A stretch of 64,000 nt of DNA from Betaproteobacteria bacterium (GCA_016713305.1 JADJPK010000007.1:124001-188000); one strand, 5' to 3'. Positions 29,122 through 39,185 are shown, counted from the first letter of the stretch. Program-made: numbers and translations. Notes: generated from the sequence alone by a model not told the origin.

Positions 29122-30489
29122 ATGAGTCTGCTTACGACCATCGTGGCGTTCGTGGCGGCATTGGGCACGCTCATCGTGTTCCACGAATTCGGTCACTACA
29201 TCGTGGCCCGCTGGTGCGGTGTGAAGGTGTTGCGATTCTCGGTGGGGTTCGGCAAGCCTCTGTGGCAGCGCAAGCTCGGACGCGAAGGAACCGAGTGGGC
29301 CATCGGGGCCATCCCCATCGGGGGCTATGTGAAGATGCTGGACGAGCGTGAGGGCCCCGTCGCGCCGCACGAACAGCACAGGGCGTTCAACCGGCAGACG
29401 GTGGGCCGCCGCATCGCGATCGTCGCCGCCGGCCCGCTCGCCAACTTCCTGCTCGCAGCGCTGCTGTACTGGATTCTCTTCGTGCACGGAATTCCGGGTG
29501 TGCGCCCGGCCGTGGATGTACCACCGGCAGGATCTCCCGCGGCAGTCGCAGGATTCGAGACCGGTGATCTGATCCGCAAGGTGGGAACCATCGAGATTCG
29601 CACCTGGCAGGAGTTGCGCTGGGCGCTGCTCGAGGAAGCGGTGGAACGGCGTACCGTGGCCGTGGAGGTCGAGAAGCTCGATGGCAGCATCGCGATCCGG
29701 AACCTGCCCTTCGAATCCGTGGACACGGACAAACTCGATGCGGATTTCCTGGGGGCGGTGGGCATCTCCTCCTACCAGCTCCCCCTGCCACCCATCATCG
29801 GAACGGTCGTGGCGAACGGCGCGGCTGCACAGGCGGGCATGAAGGTGGGCGACGAGGTTCTGGCCATCGATGGCCGTGAAGTCACGCGCTGGGATCAGAT
29901 CGTCAAGGAAATCCGCTCGCACCCCGGTGAGACCGTGACGATCGATGTTCTTCGCGACGGTGCGCAAGTGGTTCTGAGCGTCACGCCGGCCAGCGAGACG
30001 GAGGGCGACAGGCGCATAGGCAAGATCGGCATTGCGCCAAAGGCCGACCCCGAAGCGGCATCGCGCTACCTCACCGAAGTCCGCTACTCGCCTGTCGAGG
30101 CGGTGGGCCAAGCGGTACGCAAGACATGGGAAGCGTCGGTCTTCACGCTCCAGATGATGTGGAAGATGGTGCTGGGGCAGGTTTCGATCAGAAACCTCTC
30201 GGGACCGCTCACCATCGCCGACTACGCGGGGCAATCGGCGCAATTGGGATGGTTGCCGTACGTGAGCTTCGTCGCGCTCGTTTCCATCAGCCTCGGCGTG
30301 CTCAATCTGCTGCCGGTTCCGTTACTCGACGGAGGGCACCTGATGTATTATTCGGTCGAAATCATCAAGGGGAGACCCGTCTCGGAGCGTGCGCTCGAGA
30401 TCGGCCAGCGTGTCGGGGTCGTCCTGCTTTTCAGCCTGATGGCTTTCGCCATCTACAACGATATCCAGCGCCTCGTGGGCGGTTCCTAG
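29122..30489 (+). CDS. rseP: RseP site-2 zinc metalloprotease
   Basis: A 455-residue intramembrane protease that releases sigma-E from its anti-sigma factor. The zinc motif H-E-F-G-H is in the first helix, two PDZ domains lie in the middle (about 120-210 and 220-300), and the C-terminal motif N-L-L-P-V-P-L-L-D-G-G-H supplies the third metal ligand. ATG 29122 is favoured by G-A-G-G-A-G-G 6 bp upstream; a longer frame begins at 29080. It sits between dxr and bamA as in most Proteobacteria. Confidence 0.96.
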   Translation: MSLLTTIVAFVAALGTLIVFHEFGHYIVARWCGVKVLRFSVGFGKPLWQRKLGREGTEWAIGAIPIGGYVKMLDEREGPVAPHEQHRAFNRQTVGRRIAIVAAGPLANFLLAALLYWILFVHGIPGVRPAVDVPPAGSPAAVAGFETGDLIRKVGTIEIRTWQELRWALLEEAVERRTVAVEVEKLDGSIAIRNLPFESVDTDKLDADFLGAVGISSYQLPLPPIIGTVVANGAAAQAGMKVGDEVLAIDGREVTRWDQIVKEIRSHPGETVTIDVLRDGAQVVLSVTPASETEGDRRIGKIGIAPKADPEAASRYLTEVRYSPVEAVGQAVRKTWEASVFTLQMMWKMVLGQVSIRNLSGPLTIADYAGQSAQLGWLPYVSFVALVSISLGVLNLLPVPLLDGGHLMYYSVEIIKGRPVSERALEIGQRVGVVLLFSLMAFAIYNDIQRLVGGS

Positions 30490-30492
30490 CGG

Positions 30493-32760
30493 ATGAAGCG
30501 TCTCCTCATCGCGGTCCTGTTTTTGCTCGCTCAAGCACCGCTCGCGTACAGCTTCGAGCCCTTCCAGATCCAGGACATTCGCGTCGAGGGCATACAGCGG
30601 ACCGAAGCCGGGACCATCTTCGGTTATCTACCGGTCAAGGTCGGGGACACGCTGACGGCGGAGAAGGCGACCGCCTCGGTACGCCTCCTCTACGGCACGG
30701 GCTTCTTCAAGGACGTCCAGATCGAGAACGACAACGGGGTTCTCGTCGTGATCGTCCAGGAGCGTCCCGCAATCGCGTCCATCGACATCCGCGGTTCCAA
30801 GGAATTCGACAAGAAGAAGCTGCTGGAGATCTTCCGCTCGACCGGTCTGCAGGAAGGCCGCATCTTCGACCGGGTCACGCTCGAGCGGGCCAAGCAGGAC
30901 CTCAAGAGCCAGTACATCTCGCGCGGCAAGTATGGTGTCGAGGTGCAGACGACTGTCAATCCTCTCGAGCGCAACCGCGTCGGCATCAACTTCAACGTCG
31001 TCGAGAGCCAGATCGCCAAGATCGCTTCGGTCAATCTCGTCGGCAATCACGTATTCAGCGACAAGCAGCTGCTGGATCTGATGGTGTTGCGCTCGCCCGG
31101 CCTCATGACGTGGTACACCCGCAACGACCAGTACTCGCGGCAGAAGCTGTCGGCCGATCTCGAAACGTTGCGGTCGTTCTACCTGAACCAGGGCTATCTC
31201 GAGTCGTCGATCGAGTCGACCCAGGTGGCGCTCACGCCCGACAAGAAGAACGTCTTCATCACGATCAACATCGTGGAGGGGCAGAAGTACACGGTGAGCG
31301 ACGTGAAGCTCGCCGGCGAGTTCCCGGTCCCGGAAGAGGAGCTTCGCAAGCTCATCAAGATGAAGCCCGGCGATGTCTTCAGCCGCGAGCGGCTTACGGA
31401 GACCACCAAGCTCATGGGCGACCGTCTGGGCAACGACGGTTACGCGTTCGCCCAGGTGAATCCGGTACCAGACATCGACAAGGAAAAGCGCACGGTCTCC
31501 TTCACCATGTATGTGGATCCGGGCCGCCGCGTGTACATCCGGCGCATCAATATCGCCGGCAACACGACGACCAAGGACGAGGTCATCCGGCGCGAATTCC
31601 GGCAGATGGAGGGCGCCTGGTATTCGCAGGAGAAGATCAACCGCTCGAAGGTCCGCGCCGACCGTCTCGGCTATTTCTCCGAAGTCAATGTCGAGACACC
31701 CGCCGTGGAGGGAACCACGGACCAGGTGGACGTGAACATGTCGGTGAAGGAAAGACCGACGGGCTCGGTGAGCTTCGGCGCCGGATTCTCCAGCGTGGAA
31801 CGCGTCATCCTGACCGCATCGGTCTCGCAGCAGAACGCCTTCGGCACCGGCAACGCCATCTCCCTGGGCTTGCAGACCGGCCGCATCAACCGGGTGCTGA
31901 CGCTGTCCTACACCAACCCGTACTGGACCGACGACGGCGTGAGCCGCGGCTTCGATCTCTATACCCGGCGTTTCAATCCGTCCTTCCTGCGCCTGGCCAC
32001 GTACGCGACCAACACGGACGGGGGGGGTGTCCGCTTCGGCATTCCCGTCTCGGAACTGGACACCGTCAATCTTGGCCTTTCGGTCGAATCGACGGACATC
32101 GAGATCTTCACTTCCACGCCCCAGCGGTTCCGGGATTTCGTCAGCCAGTACGGTTCGGTGAATTCCGCCATTCTGGGAACCATCGGGTTCTCGCGCGACG
32201 GGCGGGACAACACGATCACGCCCACGAGCGGACCCTATCAGCGCGTGCAGGCCGAGATCTCTCTGCCAGGCGGCGACCTCCGCTACTACCGCCTCACCTA
32301 CCTGGGGCAGCGCTATTGGCCCATCACCCGGCTGTCGACGCTGCAGGCCGGCGTGACCCTGGGCTATGCCGCGGGCTACCAGGACAATCCGCTGCCGTTC
32401 TACAAGAATTTCTACGCCGGCGGCGTCAACAGCGTGCGCGGGTTCTACACCTACGGCATCGGGCCCCGCGACGAATTCGGCCTGGCGATCGGCGCGCCCC
32501 GGCAGATCCTCGGCAATCTCGAGTACTACTTCCCGTTCCCGGGCGCCGACAAGGACAAGAGCCTGCGCCTGTCGGCGTTCGTGGACGCCGGTATGGTGGA
32601 TAATACGTTCAACGTCGGTCAGCTCCGTTTCTCGACCGGTTTCGCGCTCAACTGGTTCTCCCCGGTGGGGCCGCTCAAGCTGAGTTTCGGCATACCGATC
32701 AAGAAAGAACCGAACGACCGTCTGCAACGTATCCAATTCCAGCTCGGCACCATTTTCTGA
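30493..32760 (+). CDS. bamA: BamA outer-membrane protein assembly factor
   Basis: A 755-residue Omp85 protein that inserts beta-barrel proteins in the outer membrane. It has a signal peptide (about 1-20), five POTRA domains (about 21-345), and a C-terminal 16-strand barrel containing the V-R-G-F lid-lock motif seen as S-V-R-G-F-Y-T-Y. It ends in aromatic Phe as barrel proteins do. It starts 3 bp after rseP and is followed by skp. Confidence 0.97.
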   Translation: MKRLLIAVLFLLAQAPLAYSFEPFQIQDIRVEGIQRTEAGTIFGYLPVKVGDTLTAEKATASVRLLYGTGFFKDVQIENDNGVLVVIVQERPAIASIDIRGSKEFDKKKLLEIFRSTGLQEGRIFDRVTLERAKQDLKSQYISRGKYGVEVQTTVNPLERNRVGINFNVVESQIAKIASVNLVGNHVFSDKQLLDLMVLRSPGLMTWYTRNDQYSRQKLSADLETLRSFYLNQGYLESSIESTQVALTPDKKNVFITINIVEGQKYTVSDVKLAGEFPVPEEELRKLIKMKPGDVFSRERLTETTKLMGDRLGNDGYAFAQVNPVPDIDKEKRTVSFTMYVDPGRRVYIRRINIAGNTTTKDEVIRREFRQMEGAWYSQEKINRSKVRADRLGYFSEVNVETPAVEGTTDQVDVNMSVKERPTGSVSFGAGFSSVERVILTASVSQQNAFGTGNAISLGLQTGRINRVLTLSYTNPYWTDDGVSRGFDLYTRRFNPSFLRLATYATNTDGGGVRFGIPVSELDTVNLGLSVESTDIEIFTSTPQRFRDFVSQYGSVNSAILGTIGFSRDGRDNTITPTSGPYQRVQAEISLPGGDLRYYRLTYLGQRYWPITRLSTLQAGVTLGYAAGYQDNPLPFYKNFYAGGVNSVRGFYTYGIGPRDEFGLAIGAPRQILGNLEYYFPFPGADKDKSLRLSAFVDAGMVDNTFNVGQLRFSTGFALNWFSPVGPLKLSFGIPIKKEPNDRLQRIQFQLGTIF

Positions 32761-32800
32761 GCGACGGTGCGGCGAGCCGCATGACATCATGGACGATCAC

Positions 32801-33352
32801 ATGAAGACATTCATTCCGGGCACGCTGATTCGCTGTGCCCTCGCGCTGAGCATCGCCCTGGCGGCGACCGTCGTCTCCGCCAACGACAACCTCAAGATCG
32901 GCTTCGTGAGCATCGAGCGCATCCTGCGCGAGGCGGGCCCCGCCAAGAAAGCCCTGCAGAAGCTGGAGAAGGAATTCGCACCGCGCGATGCGGAACTGCA
33001 GAAGCTGTCCAAGCAGGCGAAGGACCTCCAGACGACGCTGGAGAAGGAAAGCGTGACCATGTCCGAAAGCGACCGGCGCAACAAGGAGGCCGAGCTGGGC
33101 CGTGTCAACCGGGACCTGCAGCGTCTGCAGCGCGAGTTCCGCGAAGACCTCAACATGCGCAAGAACGAGGAGCTGTCCCAGGTGATCGACCGCGCGAACA
33201 AGGTCGTGCAGCAGATCGCGGAGAGCGAGAAGTACGACCTCATCATGCAGGAGGCCGTCTATCGCAGCCCCCGCATCGACATCACGGACAAGGTTCTCAA
33301 GGCGCTGACCGACCAGTCACATTCAGCAGCGGCACGCTCCCGGGCATGCTGA
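32801..33352 (+). CDS. skp: Skp/OmpH periplasmic chaperone
   Basis: A 183-residue chaperone for unfolded outer-membrane proteins. It has a signal peptide ending near A-T-V-V-S-A-N-D, the conserved I-G-F-V-S-I-E-R-I-L segment, and long charged coiled-coil arms (about 45-135). ATG 32801 is preferred since the text from there is a normal signal peptide; ATG 32789 would add four residues. The last residues (A-A-A-R-S-R-A-C) look unlike the family and may reflect a late frame error. Confidence 0.9.
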   Translation: MKTFIPGTLIRCALALSIALAATVVSANDNLKIGFVSIERILREAGPAKKALQKLEKEFAPRDAELQKLSKQAKDLQTTLEKESVTMSESDRRNKEAELGRVNRDLQRLQREFREDLNMRKNEELSQVIDRANKVVQQIAESEKYDLIMQEAVYRSPRIDITDKVLKALTDQSHSAAARSRAC

Positions 33353-33409
33353 TGTCTGGCGGCAGTACGGTCCCGGTCTGCGAGCATCCATCCCGTTGAG
33401 GGTCCGAGG

Positions 33410-34486
33410 ATGACCGCGAACCCCGGTCGTTCCAGCCCGCAACGGCCCGAATTCACGCTCGGACAGATCGTCGAAGCCCTTGGCGGCGAATTGGTGGGCT
33501 CGCCCGCCGTGAGCATTCGCGGCGTCGCGCCCCTCGATTCCGCGGGCGAGACGCAGATCTCCTTCCTTGCCAGCAGCAAGTACCGCCCACAGCTTGCCGT
33601 CACCCGTGCGGGGGCCGTCGTGCTCGGACCGTCGGACAAGGAGGCCACGGAGCGCCCGCGGATCGTCGCCCAGAATCCCTACGCGTATTTCGCCCGGGTT
33701 TCTTCCCTGCTCAATCCCGATCCGATGCCCACGCCGGGCGTTCATCGCACCGCGGCGGTGGATCCGTCTGCGCGGGTCGCGGCGACTGCCACGGTCGGAG
33801 CCAATGCGGTCATCGAAGCGGGAGCGGAGGTCGGCGACGGGGCGCACATCGGCCCGTGTTGCGTGGTCGGCGAGAACGCAGTCGTCGGCGCCGGCTCCCG
33901 GCTCTATCCGAACGTCACGATCTATCATGGGTGCCACGTGGGTGCGCGCTGCATCGTCCACTCCGGCGTCGTGATCGGCGGCGACGGGTTCGGCATGGCC
34001 GAGGTCGAGGGCCGCTGGATCAAGGTGCCGCAGGTGGGGCGCGCCGTGATCGGAGACGACGTGGAGATCGGCGCCAACACGACCATCGACCGGGGAGCGC
34101 TGGGCGATACGATCATCGAGGATGGCGTGAAGCTCGACAACCAGATCCAGATCGCCCACAACGTCGTCCTCGGCGCGCACACGGCCGTCGCCGCATGCGC
34201 GGGATTCGCCGGCAGCACTCGAGTGGGCCGGCATTGCAAGATCGGAGGTGCGGCCATGATTCACGGACATATCGAAATCTGCGATCACGCGATCGTCGCC
34301 GCGGGCACGATGGTCCGGAAGAGCATCACCGAACCGGGTCTGTACGACGGTTTCTTCCCGGCGCTGCCGCACAAGGAGTGGATGAAGAATCTTGCGCGCT
34401 TCAACCGGCTGGACGAGCTGGCGCAGTCGGTGCAATCGTTGGAGAAACGCCTGGCTGCCCTCGACAACAAGGACAAATCAACTTGA
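33410..34486 (+). CDS. lpxD: UDP-3-O-(3-hydroxyacyl)glucosamine N-acyltransferase
   Basis: A 358-residue lipid A enzyme adding the second acyl chain. An N-terminal uridine-binding domain is followed by left-handed beta-helix hexapeptide repeats (about 105-310), including the catalytic His in Q-I-A-H-N-V, and a C-terminal helix. It is the first of lpxD-fabZ-lpxA-lpxB. Confidence 0.96.
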   Translation: MTANPGRSSPQRPEFTLGQIVEALGGELVGSPAVSIRGVAPLDSAGETQISFLASSKYRPQLAVTRAGAVVLGPSDKEATERPRIVAQNPYAYFARVSSLLNPDPMPTPGVHRTAAVDPSARVAATATVGANAVIEAGAEVGDGAHIGPCCVVGENAVVGAGSRLYPNVTIYHGCHVGARCIVHSGVVIGGDGFGMAEVEGRWIKVPQVGRAVIGDDVEIGANTTIDRGALGDTIIEDGVKLDNQIQIAHNVVLGAHTAVAACAGFAGSTRVGRHCKIGGAAMIHGHIEICDHAIVAAGTMVRKSITEPGLYDGFFPALPHKEWMKNLARFNRLDELAQSVQSLEKRLAALDNKDKST

Positions 34487-34494
34487 CCCACGCC

Positions 34495-34947
34495 ATGGAG
34501 ATCGAAACCATTCTGCGATGCCTGCCGCATCGGTATCCGATGCTGCTGGTGGATCGCGTGCTGGAGTGCGTGCCCGGTGCGTCCATCAAGGCGCTCAAGA
34601 ACGTGTCCGTGAACGAGCCGTTCTTCGTCGGACACTTTCCGCACTACAAGGTGATGCCCGGGGTGCTCATCATCGAGGCGCTCGCCCAGGCCGCGGCGGT
34701 CCTCTCGTACAAGACCCTCGACCAGCGGCCCGACAGCAGTTCGGTCTATTACTTCGTCGGCATCGACGCCGCGCGTTTCAAGCGCCCGGTCACGCCCGGC
34801 GATCAGCTCATTCTCGACGTCACGCTGGGCCGTCAGTTGCGGGGCATCTGGAAGTTCAATGCGACGGCCTCGGTGGAAGGCGCCGTTGTCGCGGAAGCCG
34901 AGCTGATGTGCACGCTCAAGGAGATTCCCGCCGTGGAGGCGCCATGA
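34495..34947 (+). CDS. fabZ: 3-hydroxyacyl-ACP dehydratase FabZ
   Basis: A 150-residue hot-dog-fold dehydratase of fatty-acid synthesis. It has the family N-terminus x-L-P-H-R-Y-P-M-L-L-V-D-R-V and the catalytic G-H-F-P motif with His, followed by P-G-V-L-I-I-E-A. ATG 34495 is chosen; a TTG at 34483 overlapping the lpxD stop would add four residues. It overlaps lpxA by four bases. Confidence 0.96.
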   Translation: MEIETILRCLPHRYPMLLVDRVLECVPGASIKALKNVSVNEPFFVGHFPHYKVMPGVLIIEALAQAAAVLSYKTLDQRPDSSSVYYFVGIDAARFKRPVTPGDQLILDVTLGRQLRGIWKFNATASVEGAVVAEAELMCTLKEIPAVEAP

Positions 34948-35714
34948 TCCACCCGACGGCCGTGGTGCATCCGGATGCACGGCTTGCGCTGGATGTCGAG
35001 GTCGGTCCCTATGCCATCGTGGGAGAACACGTGGAGATCGGAGCGCGCACCTCGATCGGCGCGCACTGCGTGGTGACAGGACACACCAGGATCGGGGAGG
35101 ACAACAGGGTCTTCCACTTCGCCTCCATCGGCGAAGCCCCGCAGGACAAGAAGTACGCAGGCGAACCCACGCGCCTGGAGATCGGCGACCGCAACACGAT
35201 CCGCGAATACTGCACGTTCAATTGCGGCACCGTGCAGGATGCCGGTGTCACCCGCATCGGGGACGACAACTGGTTCATGGCCTATGTCCATGTGGCGCAC
35301 GACTGCGTCGTGGGCAACCGCACCATCTTCGCCAACTGCACCCAGCTTGCCGGGCACGTGCACGTCGGGGACTGGGTGATCCTGGGCGGATTCACCGGCA
35401 TCCACCAGTTCTGCCGCATCGGTGCGCACAGCATGACCGCGATCGCTTCGGTGGTCGTGCACGATCTGCCGCCCTACGTGATGGCCGGCGGGAACACCGC
35501 GAAGGCGCACGGACTCAACACCGAAGGTCTCAAGCGCCGAGGCTTCCCGCCGGCCGCGATCAACGGCATCCGCAAGGCCTACAAGACACTGTACCGGGAG
35601 AAGCTGACACTCGAGCAGGCGAGGCAGGCATTGGCGGAGCAGGTGTCCGAATGTCCGGAGGTGGGCATTCTGGTGGATTTCCTCGGCGCCTCCACCCGCG
35701 GTATCGTCCGCTGA
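34944..35714 (+). CDS. lpxA: UDP-N-acetylglucosamine acyltransferase LpxA
   Basis: A 256-residue enzyme for the first lipid A step. It begins with M-I-H-P-T-A-V-V and has hexapeptide repeats; the catalytic His lies in Y-V-H-V-A-H-D-C and the GGFTGIHQF segment is typical. A C-terminal helical domain follows. Its ATG overlaps the fabZ stop (ATGA). Confidence 0.97.
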   Translation: MIHPTAVVHPDARLALDVEVGPYAIVGEHVEIGARTSIGAHCVVTGHTRIGEDNRVFHFASIGEAPQDKKYAGEPTRLEIGDRNTIREYCTFNCGTVQDAGVTRIGDDNWFMAYVHVAHDCVVGNRTIFANCTQLAGHVHVGDWVILGGFTGIHQFCRIGAHSMTAIASVVVHDLPPYVMAGGNTAKAHGLNTEGLKRRGFPPAAINGIRKAYKTLYREKLTLEQARQALAEQVSECPEVGILVDFLGASTRGIVR

Positions 35715-35750
35715 GCGGAAGCGGAAGCGGAACGGGAGAGCGGGGGACCT

Positions 35751-36950
35751 ATGACGCGCGGACAGACGATCGCGATGGTGGCGGGCGAGGCGTCGGGAGA
35801 TCACATCGCCGCCTCCCTGGCCACGGAACTTCGCAGCCCGCTGCCTCATGCCCGCCTGGTCGGCATCGGGGGGCCCAGGATGCAGTCTGCCGGGCTGGAA
35901 AGCTGGTATCCCATGGAAACGCTGTCCGTTCGAGGTTATGCGGAGGCGGCCAAGAGCGTTCCCGGCATCCTTGCCATACGCCGCCAGCTGGCCGCCCGGC
36001 TGAAGGCCGAACCTCCGGACCTGTTCATCGGCGTGGACGCCCCCGATTTCAACCTCGGTCTGGAGGCGAACCTCCGCTCCGCAGGGATCCGCACGGTGCA
36101 GTACGTGAGTCCGTCGATCTGGGCCTGGCGGGGTGAGCGCATCCACAAGATCGCCCGGTCCGTCGACCACGTGCTGGCGCTGTTTCCCTTCGAAGTGCCG
36201 ATCTACCAGAAGGCCGGTGTCCCCGTGACATTCGTCGGGCACCCGCTCGCCGACGACGTGCCGGCGGTGCCGGACCAGGAGGCCGCCCGCGACCAGATTC
36301 GCCTGCCGATGTCGGCGCCGGTGTTCGCCCTGCTGCCCGGCAGCCGCCGCGGCGAACTGGAGCAGCATGCGGAACTGGTGATCGAAACGGCCAAGCGGGT
36401 GCTCGCCCAAGTGCCGGACGCGCGATTCCTGGTGCCCCTGGCCACGCGACCGACCCGGTCCCAGTTCGAGCAGGCGCTCTACGATTTCAAGGGGCAGGAC
36501 CTGCCCATGACGGTGCTGTTCGGCCATGCCCAGCTCGCCATGATCGCGGCCGATGTGGTTCTCGTGGCTTCGGGCACGGCCACGCTCGAGGCTGCGCTCC
36601 TGCGCCGGCCGATGGTGATCACCTACCGGGTACCCAAGCTCACCTACCGGCTGATGTGGCCGAAGCGATTGCTGCCGTACATCGGCCTGCCCAACGTGCT
36701 GGCCGGCGGGTTCGTGGCGCCGGAGATCCTGCAGGACGACGCCACGGCCGAGAATCTCGCCATGGCCCTGGTCAACACCTATCGTGACAAGGTCGTGCGC
36801 GACCGGCAGTCGCGTTGCTTCGAGGACATGTACCGGTTGCTGCGTTGCGGTGCCGCCGAACGTGCCGCCGACGCCGTGATGCCGCTCCTGCGTGCGCCGG
36901 CGCCCGCGCGCCGTGCAGTACCCGCGGCTCTGACCGAAGGCCGTTCGTGA
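35751..36950 (+). CDS. lpxB: lipid-A-disaccharide synthase
   Basis: A 399-residue GT-B glycosyltransferase joining UDP-diacylglucosamine and lipid X. It shows A-G-E-A-S-G-D at the N-terminus, F-I-G-V-D-A-P-D-F-N, the Y-V-S-P-S-I-W-A-W motif, and L-P-G-S-R-R-G-E-L in the second half. The stop overlaps the ATG of rnhB (TGATG). Confidence 0.96.
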   Translation: MTRGQTIAMVAGEASGDHIAASLATELRSPLPHARLVGIGGPRMQSAGLESWYPMETLSVRGYAEAAKSVPGILAIRRQLAARLKAEPPDLFIGVDAPDFNLGLEANLRSAGIRTVQYVSPSIWAWRGERIHKIARSVDHVLALFPFEVPIYQKAGVPVTFVGHPLADDVPAVPDQEAARDQIRLPMSAPVFALLPGSRRGELEQHAELVIETAKRVLAQVPDARFLVPLATRPTRSQFEQALYDFKGQDLPMTVLFGHAQLAMIAADVVLVASGTATLEAALLRRPMVITYRVPKLTYRLMWPKRLLPYIGLPNVLAGGFVAPEILQDDATAENLAMALVNTYRDKVVRDRQSRCFEDMYRLLRCGAAERAADAVMPLLRAPAPARRAVPAALTEGRS

Positions 36951-37561
36951 TGCGGAGGGTGCTCGTGGCGGGCGTGGACGAAGCCGGCCGCGGGCCTCTC
37001 GCCGGACCTGTCTACGCCGCTTGCGTGGTCCTGAATCCCCGCAGGGGGATCGACGGTCTGGCCGATTCGAAGGTGCTCTCGCCCAGGCGGCGGGAGGAAC
37101 TCGCCGGGCGAATCCGTGCCGAAGCTCTGGCATGGGCGGTGGAGGCGGCGGACGTGGACGAAATCGACAGTCTGAACATCCTGTGGGCCACCATGGTGGC
37201 CATGAAGCGCGCCGTCGACCGGCTGGGAATGGTGTTGGACGAGGTGTTGGTGGACGGCAACCGGCTGCCTCCCGAACTCGCGGTCCCGGCCCGCGCCATC
37301 GTTCGCGGTGACGCCACGGTCCCTGCCATCAGCGCGGCCTCGATCCTCGCCAAGGTGGCGCGCGATGCCCACATGATCGCCCTGCACGAGGCGTTTCCGC
37401 ACTATGGGTTCGATCGTCACAAGGGCTACCCCACGGCCGAGCATTTCGCGGCGCTCGAACGCCACGGCCCTTGCCCGCATCATCGCCGCACGTTCTCGCC
37501 CGTTCGCGCCTGTGAGGCGGACGACGAGCCGGGCCGGGCAGCTCGACCGGATTTCTTCTAG
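36950..37561 (+). CDS. rnhB: ribonuclease HII
   Basis: A 203-residue RNase that cuts RNA within DNA duplexes. It has the active-site motif V-D-E-A-G-R-G-P-L-A-G, the D-G-N-R segment and a D-A in V-A-R-D-A-H-M. ATG 36950 overlaps the lpxB stop and gives the normal family length; the longer open frame upstream lies within lpxB. Confidence 0.95.
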   Translation: MRRVLVAGVDEAGRGPLAGPVYAACVVLNPRRGIDGLADSKVLSPRRREELAGRIRAEALAWAVEAADVDEIDSLNILWATMVAMKRAVDRLGMVLDEVLVDGNRLPPELAVPARAIVRGDATVPAISAASILAKVARDAHMIALHEAFPHYGFDRHKGYPTAEHFAALERHGPCPHHRRTFSPVRACEADDEPGRAARPDFF

Positions 37562-37569
37562 GGGACACC

Positions 37570-38022
37570 ATGGATCTCGCACGGTGGCTCCATGTGCTGG
37601 GCGTCGTCATCTGGGTCGGCGGGATGTTCTTCGCCTACGTGGCGCTGCGACCTGCTGCGGCCAGGCTGGATCCTCCGCTTCGCCTCGAATTGTGGTGCGA
37701 GACCTTCCGGCGGTTCTTCGTGTGGGTCTGGGTCGCCGTCGTCGCGATTCTTCTCACGGGCCTGCACATGACGGCCGTGATGGGCGGTCTGCATGCCCCT
37801 CACTACGCCTTGGCGATGGCCGTGATCGGCATGCTGATGATGCTGATCTTCGGCCACATCTATTTCGCGTCCTATGCCCGGTTGAAGCGGGCCGTGGCGG
37901 CCCGCGAATGGCCCGCCGGCGGTGCGGCGCTTGTCAGCATCCGCCGGCTGGTGGGCGTCAATCTGGTCCTCGGCCTCGCCACTGTCACCATCGCCACGGC
38001 CGGACGCTGGCTCTCGCCCTGA
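37570..38022 (+). CDS. CopD-like/DUF family four-helix membrane protein
   Basis: A 150-residue integral membrane protein with four hydrophobic helices. It begins M-D-L-A-R-W-L-H-V-L-G-V-V-I-W-V-G-G-M-F-F, the pattern of CopD-like proteins, where the His and Trp residues may bind haem or copper. It starts 8 bp after rnhB on the same strand, with G-G-G-G-A-C upstream. The substrate is not known. Confidence 0.75.
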   Translation: MDLARWLHVLGVVIWVGGMFFAYVALRPAAARLDPPLRLELWCETFRRFFVWVWVAVVAILLTGLHMTAVMGGLHAPHYALAMAVIGMLMMLIFGHIYFASYARLKRAVAAREWPAGGAALVSIRRLVGVNLVLGLATVTIATAGRWLSP

Positions 38023-38053
38023 TCCGGAGGGAATGAGCCGGCGCGTCGCCGCG

Positions 38054-39046
38054 TCAGGGCATCACCTTGACCGCCCGGACGAGATCGAGCGTGTACGCCT
38101 TGTGCACATCCGTGCCGGGCTGCGCGAGTCCGGCGCCGGTCATGAAATCGAAAGTCTGCTGCCACCGTGCGTCGGTCATGGAAAGAATGCCGTTGCGAGC
38201 CGCGTCCGCACCGGTGACCAGACCGAACGATCTCATTCTGGCCACGCCGTAGGCGAGCAACGCATCCTCCATTTCGGGATTGGCCTTGCGGATGAGCGCG
38301 TTGCCCGGCGCCGGATGGGCGAGGTAGCTGCGGTAGCCTTCCGCTGTCGCGCGCAGGAACCGCTGCAGGGCGTCTCTGCGCTTCTCGAGCACCGCCCGGG
38401 TCGTCACGATCGTCTGCGCATAGGGCGGGTAGCCGTGGTCCGCCAGCAGGAATACCACGGGCTTCACGCCTGCCTTCTCGATCGAGTAGGGCTCGGACGT
38501 GGCGTAACCCTGCTGGGCGACCTTCGTGTCGGCGAGGAATGGCTGGACGCTGAATGCGTAGGGCCGTTTCTGCGCGTCGGTGAATCCGTATTTCTTCTTG
38601 AGCCAGGGCCAGAACGTCGTTTCGCTCGCCTGGCCGATGAGCAGCGTGCGCGTCCTGAGATCCTCCATGGATTTCACGTCCGGATGCGCGACGAGCGCTG
38701 CCGGGTCCTTCTGGAAGACCGCCCCGATCGTGACCACCGGCAGGCCCTGCTCCACGGCGGCGATGGTCTGCAGGTCGTATCCCATGACGGCATCGGCCTT
38801 GCCGGCGAGCAGGAGCTGCATCACGTTGACCTGCGGGCCGCCCATGCGGATCTCCGCGTCCAGGCCTTGTGCCTTGTACATCCCCTCTGCGAGCGCCTGA
38901 TAGAACCCGCCGTGCTCGGCCTGGGCATACCAGTTGGTGAGGAACACGAACTTCTCCTGGGCCTGTGCGGGCGCTCCCAGTGCGAGAACGGTGGCGGCGA
39001 GCATCGCTCGCAAGGCACGACGGCGGGAATGGGGGCGAGGCGCCAT
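38054..39046 (-). CDS. NMT1/THI5-type ABC transporter substrate-binding protein
   Basis: A 330-residue periplasmic binding protein. A twin-Arg-rich signal (R-R-R-A-L-R-A-M-L-A-A-T) is followed by K-F-V-F-L-T-N-W-Y-A-Q-A-E-H-G-G-F-Y-Q-A, a mark of NMT1-like proteins that bind pyrimidine precursors such as hydroxymethylpyrimidine or relatives. GAGGAG precedes ATG 39046; an in-frame start further upstream (39196) is unlikely. It is downstream of its permease on the minus strand, 139 bp away. The ligand is unproven. Confidence 0.85.
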   Translation of the reverse strand: MAPRPHSRRRALRAMLAATVLALGAPAQAQEKFVFLTNWYAQAEHGGFYQALAEGMYKAQGLDAEIRMGGPQVNVMQLLLAGKADAVMGYDLQTIAAVEQGLPVVTIGAVFQKDPAALVAHPDVKSMEDLRTRTLLIGQASETTFWPWLKKKYGFTDAQKRPYAFSVQPFLADTKVAQQGYATSEPYSIEKAGVKPVVFLLADHGYPPYAQTIVTTRAVLEKRRDALQRFLRATAEGYRSYLAHPAPGNALIRKANPEMEDALLAYGVARMRSFGLVTGADAARNGILSMTDARWQQTFDFMTGAGLAQPGTDVHKAYTLDLVRAVKVMP

Positions 39047-39185
39047 GGCGATATCTCCTCTGAGCGATGCAGACGATTCCGGGAAAGGTCCCGCTAATGT
39101 ACGCGGATCGCGTGTCAGCCGGAAACGGGGAGCGACGGCAAGACCATCGCGTGATGACCCGCCTTCACATCGCACGACGGGCGCC

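Noticed and set aside
36950..37561. Longer start for rnhB within lpxB
   Set aside because: Extra sequence shows no RNase HII resemblance, and the ATG overlapping the lpxB stop gives normal length.
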